A stretch of 64,000 nucleotides of DNA from Massilia sp. YIM B02763 (GCF_030412015.1 NZ_JASNRD010000009.1:124598-188597); one strand, 5' to 3'; shown: positions 35,965 to 44,187, counted from the stretch's first letter. The notes: generated from the sequence alone by a model not told the origin. Made by a program: numbers and translations.

Positions 35965-37005
35965 TCACAGGCGCACGCAAATGACGTTGTCGCCGGCGGC
36001 CACGCCCAGCGCCTCGCGCGCTTGCGGCGGCAGGCCGATCGCGTCGCCGACGTCGAGCGGCGGGCAGGACAGCACGATGGCGCGGAACTTGCGCTCGCTG
36101 CTGGCGATGGCATAGTCGACCAGCGCCGGCTTGCCGCCGCGCGCGGGCGGCTGCTGTTCGCTGCCGGCGACCTTGCGCACCACCGCGCCGCGGAACGAGC
36201 GCAGGCCGTTCTTGTGCGCCTGCAGGATCGGGCCGCCGTCGAAGATGTCGATGTATTCGTCGGCCTCGAAGCCCTCTTCCGTCAGCAGGTCGAAGGCGAG
36301 CTGGCCGTTCGGATGGATCTGGCCCATCGCCGCCTGGGCCGGGCCGGGCAGCAGCGGCACGTACACCGGGTAGTGCGGCATCAGCTCGACGATCAGCGTG
36401 CGATTGCGCGCGCCGCCGATGGTGCGCTCGGCATCGAGGAAGTCCATCTTGAAGAACTTGCGGCCCAGCGCATCCCAGAACGGCGACTGGCCGTTCTCGT
36501 CGGTCACGCCGGCCAGCGGCACGAAGAAGCGGTCGCCGAAGCGGTGCGGCGCCAGCACGGCGTACAGCAGGCGGGCGCGCGACAACAGGGCCGCTTCACG
36601 GGCCGCGTCCTCGCCGCGCTTGATGTAGAAGCCCGAGAGCTGCGAATACGAGGTCAGCTCCGAGCACAGCGTGAGCGCGTGTACGCTGTGGCTGATGTTC
36701 AGGTCGCGCGAGACCTGCTGGATGACGTCGTTGCGGAACGCGAAATACGTGCCGTTCGAGCCGGCCGACGCGTGGATGGCGGCGGTGCCGGCCAGCGTGC
36801 GCGTGGCCAGGTCTTCCAGCACGAACAGGTAGGACTCTTCGCTGGGAATGTCGACATGGGCCGCGAACGAGGCGACGGAGCGCTCGACGAACGCGGCGAT
36901 CTTCTCGCGCGTGCGCGGCAGCGTATGCACCCCCGGCGTGGACGCGGCGAGCAGCGTCTCGAGGGCGCCGACATCCGCTGGTTCTACCGGACGGACTACG
37001 TACAT
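35965..37005 (-). CDS. aruF: Arginine/ornithine N-succinyltransferase, alpha-type subunit
   Basis: A 346-residue paralogue of AruG (MYVVRPVEPADVGALETLLAAST; ELTSYSQLSGFYIKRGED; KFFKMDFLDAERTIGGARNRTLIVELMPHYPVYVPLLP). Same length and motif order as its partner, so the two are a tandem duplicate that diverged into subunits. 14 nt separates it from aruG. Confidence 0.92.
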   Translation of the reverse strand: MYVVRPVEPADVGALETLLAASTPGVHTLPRTREKIAAFVERSVASFAAHVDIPSEESYLFVLEDLATRTLAGTAAIHASAGSNGTYFAFRNDVIQQVSRDLNISHSVHALTLCSELTSYSQLSGFYIKRGEDAAREAALLSRARLLYAVLAPHRFGDRFFVPLAGVTDENGQSPFWDALGRKFFKMDFLDAERTIGGARNRTLIVELMPHYPVYVPLLPGPAQAAMGQIHPNGQLAFDLLTEEGFEADEYIDIFDGGPILQAHKNGLRSFRGAVVRKVAGSEQQPPARGGKPALVDYAIASSERKFRAIVLSCPPLDVGDAIGLPPQAREALGVAAGDNVICVRL

Positions 37006-37077
37006 GGAAACTCCCGGAAAGGCATCGGTCGGAACGACGCGGCCCGGTCGCCCGGGCCGCGCCGCATCATGGCGGGA

Positions 37078-38319
37078 TTACGCTGCCGCGAACTCGTCGG
37101 CGGCGGCGCGCATGATGCGGTCCGCTTCCGCGATCTGCTCGTCCGAGACGATCAGCGCCGGCGCCAGGCGCACGACGTCCGGGCCGGCGATCAGCAGCAT
37201 CAGGCCCAGCTTTTCCGCGACCTTGGTGTAGTCCTTGGCCTTGCCCTTGGTGCCGTCGGCCATCGGCAGGCCGATCAGCAGGCCCTTGCCGCGCGGCTTG
37301 GCGAACAGCTGCGGGTAGTCGGCAGCCAGCTTCTCCAGGTTGGCGAAGACCTTGGCGGACGCCTCGCGCACGCGCGCCAGGAAGGCCGGCTGGTTGATCT
37401 GCTCGACCACGTTCAGCGCCACGGTGGTGGCCAGCGGGTTGCCGCCGTAGGTGGTGCCGTGCGAGCCGACGTTGAAGTGCTGGGCGATCTCCTCGGTCGT
37501 CAGCATCGCGCCGATCGGGTAGCCGTTGCCCAGCGCCTTGGCCGAGGTCAGGATGTCCGGGGTCACGCCCACGTTCATGTAGTCGTACAGGGCGCCCGTG
37601 CGGCCCACGCCGGACTGCACTTCGTCGAACACGAGCAGCGCGCCGGTCTGGTCGCACAGTTCGCGCAGCGCCTTCAGGAAGGCCACGTCGCCCGGGATCA
37701 CGCCGCCCTCGCCCTGGATCGGCTCGACGATCACGGCGGCCACGTCGTCCTTGATCGCGGCGCGCGCGGACTCGATGTCGTTGTAGTTGATGTGGTTGAT
37801 TTCCGGCGGCAGCGGCTCGAAGCCTTCGGTGTACTTCGACTGGCCGCCGACCGACACGGTAAACAGCGTGCGGCCGTGGAACGAGGAGTAGCACGACACG
37901 ATGCGCGACTTGTGCGAGCCGAACTTGGTGTGCGCGTACTTGCGCGCCAGCTTCAGCGCCGCTTCGTTGGCTTCGGCGCCCGAGTTGCAGAAGAAGGCGC
38001 GGTCGGCGAAGGTCGCCTCGGTCAGCGCGCTCGCCAGGCGCAGCACCGGCTCATTGGTGTAGCCATTGCCCAGGTGCCACAGGGTATTGATCTGGCGCGT
38101 CATGGCGTCGACGAGGACCGGGTTGCAGTGGCCCAGGCTGGAGACGGCGATGCCGGAGGTAAAGTCGAGGTAATGCTTGCCGTCCTGGTCCCAGACGTCC
38201 AGGCCCGCGGCGCGCACCGGCACCATCGCGGCCGGGGCGTAGGTCGGGACGAGCACCTCGTCGAAAGTCTGGCGTGTGACAGGCCGCGTGGTGACACCCG
38301 ATTCGAGCTTAGCATTCAT
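37078..38319 (-). CDS. astC: Succinylornithine / acetylornithine transaminase
   Basis: A 413-residue class III PLP aminotransferase. Signature region DEVQSGVGRTGALYDYMNVGVTPDILTSAKALGNGYPIGAML, with the PLP Lys around residue 255 (SAKALG). In this operon it converts succinylornithine to succinylglutamate semialdehyde. Many bacteria use one gene for both AstC and ArgD; which of the two dominates is not visible. First gene of the operon: a TATAAT at 38380-38385 and two ArgR-like sites precede it. Confidence 0.94.
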   Translation of the reverse strand: MNAKLESGVTTRPVTRQTFDEVLVPTYAPAAMVPVRAAGLDVWDQDGKHYLDFTSGIAVSSLGHCNPVLVDAMTRQINTLWHLGNGYTNEPVLRLASALTEATFADRAFFCNSGAEANEAALKLARKYAHTKFGSHKSRIVSCYSSFHGRTLFTVSVGGQSKYTEGFEPLPPEINHINYNDIESARAAIKDDVAAVIVEPIQGEGGVIPGDVAFLKALRELCDQTGALLVFDEVQSGVGRTGALYDYMNVGVTPDILTSAKALGNGYPIGAMLTTEEIAQHFNVGSHGTTYGGNPLATTVALNVVEQINQPAFLARVREASAKVFANLEKLAADYPQLFAKPRGKGLLIGLPMADGTKGKAKDYTKVAEKLGLMLLIAGPDVVRLAPALIVSDEQIAEADRIMRAAADEFAAA

Positions 38320-38379
38320 GACGTTTTCCTCATCCAAATTAATGTTCGCGCGAACTCCAGCAGCCGCGCCGAGCGCTTC

Positions 38380-38385
38380 ATTATA
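38380..38385 (-). promoter_or_regulatory. -10 element of the ast operon
   Basis: TATAAT on the minus strand (attata on plus), about 61 nt before the astC ATG. No -35 consensus stands in front of it; the ArgR-like site at 38403-38423 covers that position, the arrangement expected of an activator-dependent promoter. Confidence 0.6.
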
Positions 38386-38402
38386 AGGAAGCCAAACCTC
38401 GC

Positions 38403-38423
38403 CCTTCTTTCCGATCTGCGACA
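38403..38423 (-). promoter_or_regulatory. ArgR half-site 1 (TGTCGC-N8-AA)
   Basis: Minus strand: TGTCGC-agatcgga-AA-gaagg, an exact match to the TGTCGCN8AAN5 half-site described for the AraC-family ArgR of Pseudomonas aeruginosa. It occupies roughly -30 to -50 relative to the transcription start predicted from the TATAAT. Confidence 0.65.
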
Positions 38424-38429
38424 GGCATT

Positions 38430-38450
38430 TTCATTTTTGGACTGGCAACA
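38430..38450 (-). promoter_or_regulatory. ArgR half-site 2 (TGTTGC-N8-AA)
   Basis: Minus strand: TGTTGC-cagtccaa-AA-atgaa, one mismatch to the half-site, in the same orientation as site 1 and 27 nt upstream of it. Direct-repeat half-sites are how ArgR of Pseudomonas binds. Confidence 0.55.
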
Positions 38451-38461
38451 AAACCCCGACA

Positions 38462-38571
38462 TTCGGGGTCAGAGCACATTATTTTTGCAACTTCGCCCAA
38501 GTTTGGCCGATGCTCGGGCTATGTCGGCCATTGCCGGCCAACCTGCCAACATAATGTGCTCTGACCCCGAA
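38462..38571. repeat. Inverted repeat with GGGGTCAGAGC core, long form
   Basis: A perfect 21-nt inverted repeat: left arm 38462-38482 (TTCGGGGTCAGAGCACATTA, plus T) and right arm 38551-38571, with 68 nt between. It shares the GGGGTCAGAGC core with 889-929. It lies between argR and the astC promoter; its right arm ends 7 nt before the argR stop codon, on the promoter-distal side of the ArgR sites. Confidence 0.8.
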
Positions 38572-38577
38572 TTTTTG

Positions 38578-39519
38578 CTAGTCGCTGAGCTTGCGCTGGC
38601 GTTCTTCGCGGGGGGTGTTGCCGAACAGGGCGCCGAAGGCGGTGGAGAAGTGGGAGCCGGAGGAGAAGCCGCACATCAGGCCGACCTGGACGATCGAGTA
38701 ATTGGTGTCGCGCAGCAGCTGGCGTGCACGCTTCAGGCGCAGCTCGAGGTAGTAGCGCGAGGGCAAGGCGCCCAGGTATTGCTTGAACAGGCGCTCCAGC
38801 TGGCGCCGCGAGATGCCGGCCAGCTGGGCGATCTCGTCGGTGGACAGCGGTTCCTCGATGTTCGCCTCCATCAGCGTCACGGCTTCGGTCAGCTTGGGCT
38901 GCAGCACGCCGAAGCGCGCCTGCAGGGCCACGCGCTGGCGCTCTTCCGGGCCGCGCACGCGGTCCACGCACAGGATTTCCTTGACTTGGGCCTGGACCGT
39001 GGCGCCGAACAGCAGGTCGACCAGGGTCAGGGCGAAGTCGAGGCTGCCGGCGCCGCCGCAGCAGCTCAGGCGGGTGCCGTCGACTTCGTACAGGTGCGGG
39101 CTCAGCAGCGACTGGTCGGCCAGCATGTCGGCGTCCGGATACAGCGACCAGGGCAAGGCGATGCGCACGCCGCCCAGCACACCGGCCTCGGCCAGCCACA
39201 GCACGCCGGCGCCGACGCCGCCCCAGCACGGCGCCTCGCGGCAGCGCCGCGCCAGCAGGCGCAGGTTGGCGGGCCGCAGTCCCGCCTCGGCCTCGTCGGC
39301 GGCCAGCAGCACCAGGTGCCAGTGGCGCTGGGCCTCGCTGGCGAACTTGTCGGGACTGCGCACGTCCACGTGCAGGCGCTCCGGGCCCAGCACCTTGGCC
39401 GCCAGGCGCAGCGGCTGGACCAGGCCGGACCAGGTCAGCGAGTCCGGCTCGCCGCCGTTGACCAGCAGGATGCGCAGCGGCGCCTCCTGCGCCAGGCGGG
39501 ACAACTCAGCTTGCGCCAT
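38578..39519 (-). CDS. argR: AraC/GlxA-family arginine regulator ArgR
   Basis: A 313-residue regulator: N-terminal DJ-1/PfpI-like domain (LRILLVNGGEPDSLTWSGLVQPLRLA...) and a C-terminal AraC helix-turn-helix pair (EPLSTDEIAQLAGISRRQLERLFKQYLG and YSIVQVGLMCGFSSGSHFSTAFGALFG). This is the architecture of P. aeruginosa ArgR, the arginine-responsive activator of aru and gdhB and repressor of arginine synthesis. Its position directly upstream of the ast operon with matching half-sites supports the call. A Met is at 39519. Confidence 0.88.
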   Translation of the reverse strand: MAQAELSRLAQEAPLRILLVNGGEPDSLTWSGLVQPLRLAAKVLGPERLHVDVRSPDKFASEAQRHWHLVLLAADEAEAGLRPANLRLLARRCREAPCWGGVGAGVLWLAEAGVLGGVRIALPWSLYPDADMLADQSLLSPHLYEVDGTRLSCCGGAGSLDFALTLVDLLFGATVQAQVKEILCVDRVRGPEERQRVALQARFGVLQPKLTEAVTLMEANIEEPLSTDEIAQLAGISRRQLERLFKQYLGALPSRYYLELRLKRARQLLRDTNYSIVQVGLMCGFSSGSHFSTAFGALFGNTPREERQRKLSD

Positions 39520-39711
39520 GGAGGGACTGCGCGCGGCGGTTCGTGGACATTGCGGTGACGGGATGAGGCTTGCGCCGGAAGTTGGTTCGGTTGTCTATGA
39601 TACTGGAGAACAACTGCATGGCGGCGGCTATAATCCGCCTGTCCGCCGCCATGGCGGCAGCGATTTCGATGAACTGGACCGCGCGCCAGGCAACACCATA
39701 AAGGAACACCC

Positions 39712-39993
39712 GTGAAAACAGCCCTGCTGGAAGGTAAGAAGCCCGCCCATTTCGACAAGCACATCATCGGCAACCTGCTGCTCGACGTGGCCACGCCCGA
39801 CGAGGTGCGCGAGGAAGAAATGCGGATCGGCGTGCGCAACGAGGCCGGCGAGATCTATCGCCTGATCGGCGCCACCAAGTTGAACAGCTTCATGAACGCC
39901 GTCGAGGAATTGTTCGACCTGGGCCTGGTCGACGAACTGCAGGATACCGAGGAGCCGAAGGACGGCTGCGACGCCATCTTCAGCGAACCCTGA
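39712..39993 (+). CDS. Conserved-looking small protein of unknown function
   Basis: A 93-residue acidic protein, MKTALLEGKKPAHFDKHIIGNLLLDVATPDEVREEEMRIGVRNEAGEIYRL..., predicted soluble with mixed alpha/beta character and an EELFDLGLVDELQDTEEPKDGCD end with one Cys. I do not recognise the family. AAAGGA precedes its ATG, and codon use matches its neighbours, so it is a real gene. 68 nt separates it from the HDOD gene downstream. Confidence 0.65.
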   Translation: MKTALLEGKKPAHFDKHIIGNLLLDVATPDEVREEEMRIGVRNEAGEIYRLIGATKLNSFMNAVEELFDLGLVDELQDTEEPKDGCDAIFSEP

Positions 39994-40048
39994 CGCCATC
40001 GCCACAGCCTGCAATGGATTTTGTTGCAGGCAAAATGTTTCTTGGGAG

Positions 40049-40054
40049 TATAAT
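40049..40054 (+). promoter_or_regulatory. TATAAT -10 placed for a leaderless HDOD mRNA
   Basis: A perfect TATAAT ends 7 nt before the ATG at 40062, so the transcript would start at or within a base or two of the start codon. A TTGCAG lies 19 nt upstream. There is no Shine-Dalgarno sequence in the correct position. Confidence 0.5.
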
Positions 40055-40061
40055 TTTTCCC

Positions 40062-40895
40062 ATGGACCGAATCGACGCCCTCAAGAGCATTGCCGCGCAA
40101 GCCGGGCGCGGCGACCTCGCCTTTCCTACCCATGTCGACGCGACGCTGAAACTGCAGCGCGCGTTGAACGACCCCGACTGCCACATCGACGAGGCCGCGC
40201 GCCTGGTGCAGACCGAGCCGCTGCTGGCCGCCCGCACCGTCGCGATCGCCAACTCGGCCGCCTACAAGCGGACGGGCCAGGATGTGACCAACGTCAAGGC
40301 CGCCGTGCAGCGCGTGGGTTTCCGCACGCTCGGCGCCCTGGCCGCGGCCGTCATCGTGCGCCAGCTCGCCAGCGAGATCACCGACCCCGTGTTGCGCGCC
40401 AAGGCCGACCGGCTGTGGGAACACTCGGCCCACGTGGCCGCGCTGGCGCAGGTGATCGCGCGGCGCGTCTCGCGCGTCGATCCGGAGACGGCGATGTTCG
40501 CCGGGATCGTGCACGAGGTCGGCGGCTTCTACCTGCTGTCGCGCGCGCCGGAATTCCCCGGGCTGCTCGACGGCGACCCGTACGACTGGATCGAGCACGG
40601 CGAAACGGCCATCGGCCGCGGCGTGCTGCAGAAGCTGGGCGTGCCTGCCCCCGTCATGGGCGCCATCGAGGCGCTGTGGAACGGCATGCGCGCGCTGCCG
40701 CCGGAAACCCTGGGCGACACGCTGCTGCTGGCAAACGACCTGTCCCCCGTCCCCTCGCCCTTGCTGGAACGTCCGGAGCTGTCCGGCCTGCAGGCCTCGG
40801 CCACGATCGACTTCGCCGTCGGCGAAGGCAGCCTGACCAGCATCCTGGAAGAATCGGCGGAAGAGGTGCGCAGCCTCGGCGTGGCGCTGTCCTGA
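40062..40895 (+). CDS. HDOD domain protein
   Basis: A 277-residue soluble signalling protein. The HDOD core is seen as AFPTHVDATLKLQRALNDPDCHIDEAARLVQTEPLLAARTVAIANSAAYKR, AVQRVGFRTLGALAAAVIVRQLA and LWEHSAHVAALAQVIARRV...MFAGIVHEVGGFYLL. HDOD proteins usually lack the catalytic HD pair and act as scaffolds in chemotaxis or stress signalling; here the second half reads HEV in place of HD. ATG 40062 is preferred to an upstream in-frame TTG because the TATAAT sits between them. Confidence 0.85.
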   Translation: MDRIDALKSIAAQAGRGDLAFPTHVDATLKLQRALNDPDCHIDEAARLVQTEPLLAARTVAIANSAAYKRTGQDVTNVKAAVQRVGFRTLGALAAAVIVRQLASEITDPVLRAKADRLWEHSAHVAALAQVIARRVSRVDPETAMFAGIVHEVGGFYLLSRAPEFPGLLDGDPYDWIEHGETAIGRGVLQKLGVPAPVMGAIEALWNGMRALPPETLGDTLLLANDLSPVPSPLLERPELSGLQASATIDFAVGEGSLTSILEESAEEVRSLGVALS

Positions 40896-40921
40896 GCGCG
40901 CAGGGCCGCTGCCGCACGGAC

Positions 40922-41020
40922 AAAAAAAAATCCCGCTACGAGAGCGGGAAAAGTCCAAAACTAGGGATGTCCTGAAAGAGACAGGTCCATCTTAGTTCCC
41001 TCGACCTGCCTACTCTGTGC
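40922..41020 (-). ncRNA. Small RNA B, tandem paralogue with intrinsic terminator
   Basis: Read on minus: a 5' GCACAGAG (at about 41020), a variable stretch, GTCCATCTTA in complement at 40985-40994, a 32-nt core identical to the other copy (plus 40951-40982), then stem TCCCGCT-cgt-AGCGGGA (40931-40949) and a T9 run (40922-40930). About 99 nt. No open frame or ribosome site. The 5' end is inferred from the conserved GTGANNCANCGCACAGAG shared with copy A. Confidence 0.75.
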
Positions 41021-41078
41021 GTTGACTCACATTTGTTAAATTTTTCTGGAAATGTGAACTGACGAGTCGATTTGGCGC

Positions 41079-41180
41079 AAAAAAAAACCCGCTCCTTGCG
41101 GGAGCGGGTGAAGTCCAAAACTAGGGATGTCCTGAAAGAGACGAGTCCATCTTAAGCTTCGCCTAAGCGATCCTCTGTGC
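41079..41180 (-). ncRNA. Small RNA A, tandem paralogue with intrinsic terminator
   Basis: Same order as copy B at a 160-nt offset: GCACAGAG at about 41180, variable region, GTCCATCTTA complement at 41145-41154, identical 32-nt core at 41111-41142, stem ACCCGCTCC-cgcaa-GGAGCGGGT (41087-41109), T-run 41079-41087. About 102 nt. The two differ in terminator stem and variable region but not in the core, so the core is under selection. A similar tandem layout is known for a toxic sRNA family of Betaproteobacteria; identity with that family is a guess. Confidence 0.75.
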
Positions 41181-41200
41181 GCTGTTTCACTTTCGGCAAA

Positions 41201-41236
41201 AGAAAAAGCCGCGCGGCTTGCACCGCGCGGCTTTTT
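41201..41236 (-). terminator. Intrinsic terminator of secF
   Basis: On minus: AAAAAGCCGCGCGG-tgcaa-CCGCGCGGCTTTTTC, 18 nt after the secF stop and upstream of sRNA A. Confidence 0.85.
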
Positions 41237-41254
41237 CCATGAAGCGAGCCTAGC

Positions 41255-42277
41255 TCAGACGACGGCGCCGTCCGTCTCGTCGCGCTCCTTGACGGGCTTG
41301 ATCAGGTCTTCGCGTTTCACGCCCAGCCATTTCGCAATGGCGGCCGCCACGAACACGGACGAGTAAATACCGAACAGGATACCGATCGTCAGCGCCATCG
41401 CGAAGTAGTGCAGGCTCTGGCCGCCGAAGAACAGCATCGACAGCACCATCATCTCGGTACAGCCGTGGGTGATGATGGTACGCGAGATGGTGCTGGTGAT
41501 CGCGTGGTCGATGATTTCCTCGACGTTCATCTTGCGCTGCTTGCGGAAGGTCTCGCGGATCCGGTCGAAGATGACGACCGATTCGTTGACGGAATAGCCC
41601 AGCACGGCCAGGATACCGGCCAGCACGGTCAGCGAGAATTCCCACTGGAAGAAGGCGAAGAAGCCCAGGATGATCACGATGTCGTGCAGGTTGGCGATGA
41701 TCGCCGCCACCGCGAACTTCCACTCGAAGCGCACGGCCAGGTAGATCATCACGCCGACCACGACCATGATCAGCGCGTTCAGGCCGTTCTGGGCCAGCTC
41801 GTCGCCGACCTGGGCGCCGACGTAGTCGACGCGCTGCAGGCTTACCACTTCGGCGCCGGCCGCGTTCACGCAGCTGTTGCGGGTGACGTTCTCGCCCTTG
41901 GCGGTGGTCTGCTGGACCTGCTTCGGTGCGCCGCTCTCGGCCGCGCACAGCGCGTTGAACACGGCGGTCGACGCGTTGTTGGCATTGCTGCCCGCGCGGA
42001 TCGGCAGGCGCAGCAGCACGTCCTGGGCCGTGCCGAAGCTCGACACTTCCGGCTGCTCGTAGCCCAGCTTGGTCAGCGAGCCGCGGATCTTTTCCTGGTC
42101 GGCCGCATGCGGGTAGCGCAGCTCCATCACGGTACCGCCGGTGAACTCCACCGAGAAGTGCAGGCCCTTGGTCACCAGGAAGAAGACGGCGGCGACGAAG
42201 GTCAGCGCCGAGATCACGTTGAAGATCAACGCGTGGCGCATGAACGGGATGTCCCGTTTAATCTTGAAAAATTCCAT
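41255..42277 (-). CDS. secF: Protein translocase subunit SecF
   Basis: A 340-residue six-helix RND-type protein that works with SecD to power late steps of Sec export. Blocks: FSVEFTGGTVMELRY near the start, then DELAQNGLNALIMVVVGVMIYLAVRFEWKFAVAAIIANLHDIVIILG and GYSVNESVVIFDRIRETFRK in the C-terminal half. It follows secD by 17 nt. Confidence 0.96.
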   Translation of the reverse strand: MEFFKIKRDIPFMRHALIFNVISALTFVAAVFFLVTKGLHFSVEFTGGTVMELRYPHAADQEKIRGSLTKLGYEQPEVSSFGTAQDVLLRLPIRAGSNANNASTAVFNALCAAESGAPKQVQQTTAKGENVTRNSCVNAAGAEVVSLQRVDYVGAQVGDELAQNGLNALIMVVVGVMIYLAVRFEWKFAVAAIIANLHDIVIILGFFAFFQWEFSLTVLAGILAVLGYSVNESVVIFDRIRETFRKQRKMNVEEIIDHAITSTISRTIITHGCTEMMVLSMLFFGGQSLHYFAMALTIGILFGIYSSVFVAAAIAKWLGVKREDLIKPVKERDETDGAVV

Positions 42278-42294
42278 GTTCTACCCCGGTTTCC

Positions 42295-44187
42295 TTATTC
42301 CTTGGCGGCGGCCTTGCGGGCGCCTCCGGCAGTCATGCCCGGCGTCCAGACGGTGCCGATGGCGATCTTGTTCAGCTTCTTCTTGCGGCCGTACCAGAGG
42401 TTGACGACGCCGCGCGACACGAACACGGCCGAGAACATCGAGGTCAGGATGCCCAGGCAGTGCACGACGGCGAAGCCGCGCACGGCGCCCGAACCGAACA
42501 CGACGAGGGCCAGGCCGACGATCAGCGTGGTCACGTTCGAGTCCAGGATGGTCGCCCAGGCGTGGCTGAAGCCAGCCGAGATCGCGGCCTGCGGTGTATT
42601 TCCCGCACGCAGTTCCTCGCGGATGCGCTCGTTGATCAGCACGTTCGAGTCGATCGCCATGCCGAGCGCCAGCGCGATTGCCGCGATGCCGGGCAGCGAC
42701 AGCGTCGCCTGCAGCGTGGACAGCAAGGCCAGCAGGAACAGCAGGTTGCAGGCCAGCGCCAGCACACTGAAGAAGCCGAACAGCTGGTAGTAGATGATCA
42801 TGAAGGCCGCGATCGCCACGAAGCCCCACAGCGTCGAGTGCAGGCCCTTGGAGATGTTCTCGGCGCCCAGTTGCGGGCCGACCACGCGCTCCTCGACGAA
42901 TTCCATCGGCGCCGACAGCGCGCCGGAGCGCAGCAGCAGCGCGAGTTCGGCCGCGGCGGCCGGGCTGGCCATGCCCGTGGTCTGGAAGTTCGCGCCGAAT
43001 TCGCCCTGGATCGTGGCGACCTGCAGCACCGTGTATTTACCCTTTTCCTTCAGCAGCGTGGCCATGCGCTTGCCGACGCGCTCGCGCGTCATGGCGCGCA
43101 TCTTGCGGCCGGCCTCGGCGTTGAGCTCGAGGTTGACGGCCGGACGCTGGTTCTGGTCGAAGCCGGCGACGGCGCTGATGATCGAGTCGCCGGAGACGAG
43201 CACGTCCTTCGAGACGACGACCGGCGCGCCCGAACCCTGGGTGAACAGTTCCGAGTTCAGCGGGATGGTGGAGGTCAGTTCGGTGCCCGGGGTGATGGTG
43301 TCGTCGGTGACGCGGAATTCCAGCGTCGCGGTACGGCCGATGATGTCCTTGGCGTGGGCGACGTCCTGCACGCCCGGCAGCTGGACGACGATGCGGTCGC
43401 GGCCCTGCTGCTGGATGATCGGTTCCGTCACGCCCAGTTCGTTGATGCGCTTGCCCAGCGAGCTGATGTTCTGCTTGACGCCCTCTTCCACCACGCGCTG
43501 CAGCGCTTCCGGCTTGAGCGTGACCGCCAGCTTCAGGTCGGTGCCGTCGGCGCTTTCGGCAAACGCCAGGTCGCTGTTCTGGGCCAGCACGCTGCGCGCC
43601 TTGGCGCGGGTGTCGGCGTCGCGGAACGTGATCTGGATGGTGTCGCCCACGCGGTCGATGCCGGCGTGGCGCACGTTGGCGTCGCGCAGCTGGGCGCGGG
43701 CCGAGGCCAGGGTGGTCTTGATGCGGGTGTCCTGCACCGCCTTGGAATCGACCTGCAGCAGGAAGTGCACGCCGCCGCGCAGGTCCAGGCCCAGGTTCAT
43801 CGGCAGGGCATGCAGCTTCTGCATCCAGACCGGCGTGTTCTTGGCCAGGTTGACGGTGACGATGTAGTCCGGGTCGGCCGGGTCGCGGTTCAGGTCGCGC
43901 TCCAGCGCCAGCTTGGCCTTGAACTGGTCGTCCGTGCTGGCGAAGCGGGCACGCACTGCGCTGCTGTCGCCGGCACCGTCCAGGCTGACGGCATCGGCAT
44001 TGATGCCGGCGCGCTTCAGTGCCTGGGCGACCTGGTCGGTCGTCTCGCTGTTGACCTTGACGGTCGCCTTGCCGGTGGTCACCTGCAACGCCGGCGAATC
44101 GCCGAAGTAGTTGGGCGCCGTGTAAAGCAGGCCGAGCAGTACTGTCACGAGGATCAGTATGTATTTCCAGAGGGGATAGCGGTTCAT
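42295..44187 (-). CDS. secD: Protein translocase subunit SecD
   Basis: A 630-residue six-helix membrane protein with a large periplasmic domain (LDLRGGVHFLLQVD, ITEPIIQQQGRDRIVVQLPGVQD) and the RND motif region IALALGMAIDSNVLINERIREELRAG. Forms SecDF with SecF. Length matches E. coli (615). Confidence 0.97.
   Translation of the reverse strand: MNRYPLWKYILILVTVLLGLLYTAPNYFGDSPALQVTTGKATVKVNSETTDQVAQALKRAGINADAVSLDGAGDSSAVRARFASTDDQFKAKLALERDLNRDPADPDYIVTVNLAKNTPVWMQKLHALPMNLGLDLRGGVHFLLQVDSKAVQDTRIKTTLASARAQLRDANVRHAGIDRVGDTIQITFRDADTRAKARSVLAQNSDLAFAESADGTDLKLAVTLKPEALQRVVEEGVKQNISSLGKRINELGVTEPIIQQQGRDRIVVQLPGVQDVAHAKDIIGRTATLEFRVTDDTITPGTELTSTIPLNSELFTQGSGAPVVVSKDVLVSGDSIISAVAGFDQNQRPAVNLELNAEAGRKMRAMTRERVGKRMATLLKEKGKYTVLQVATIQGEFGANFQTTGMASPAAAAELALLLRSGALSAPMEFVEERVVGPQLGAENISKGLHSTLWGFVAIAAFMIIYYQLFGFFSVLALACNLLFLLALLSTLQATLSLPGIAAIALALGMAIDSNVLINERIREELRAGNTPQAAISAGFSHAWATILDSNVTTLIVGLALVVFGSGAVRGFAVVHCLGILTSMFSAVFVSRGVVNLWYGRKKKLNKIAIGTVWTPGMTAGGARKAAAKE

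Noticed and set aside
40922..41180. CRISPR-like array of two repeats
   Set aside because: Only two copies, each with its own intrinsic terminator and similar 5' ends, and no cas genes; tandem sRNAs fit better.
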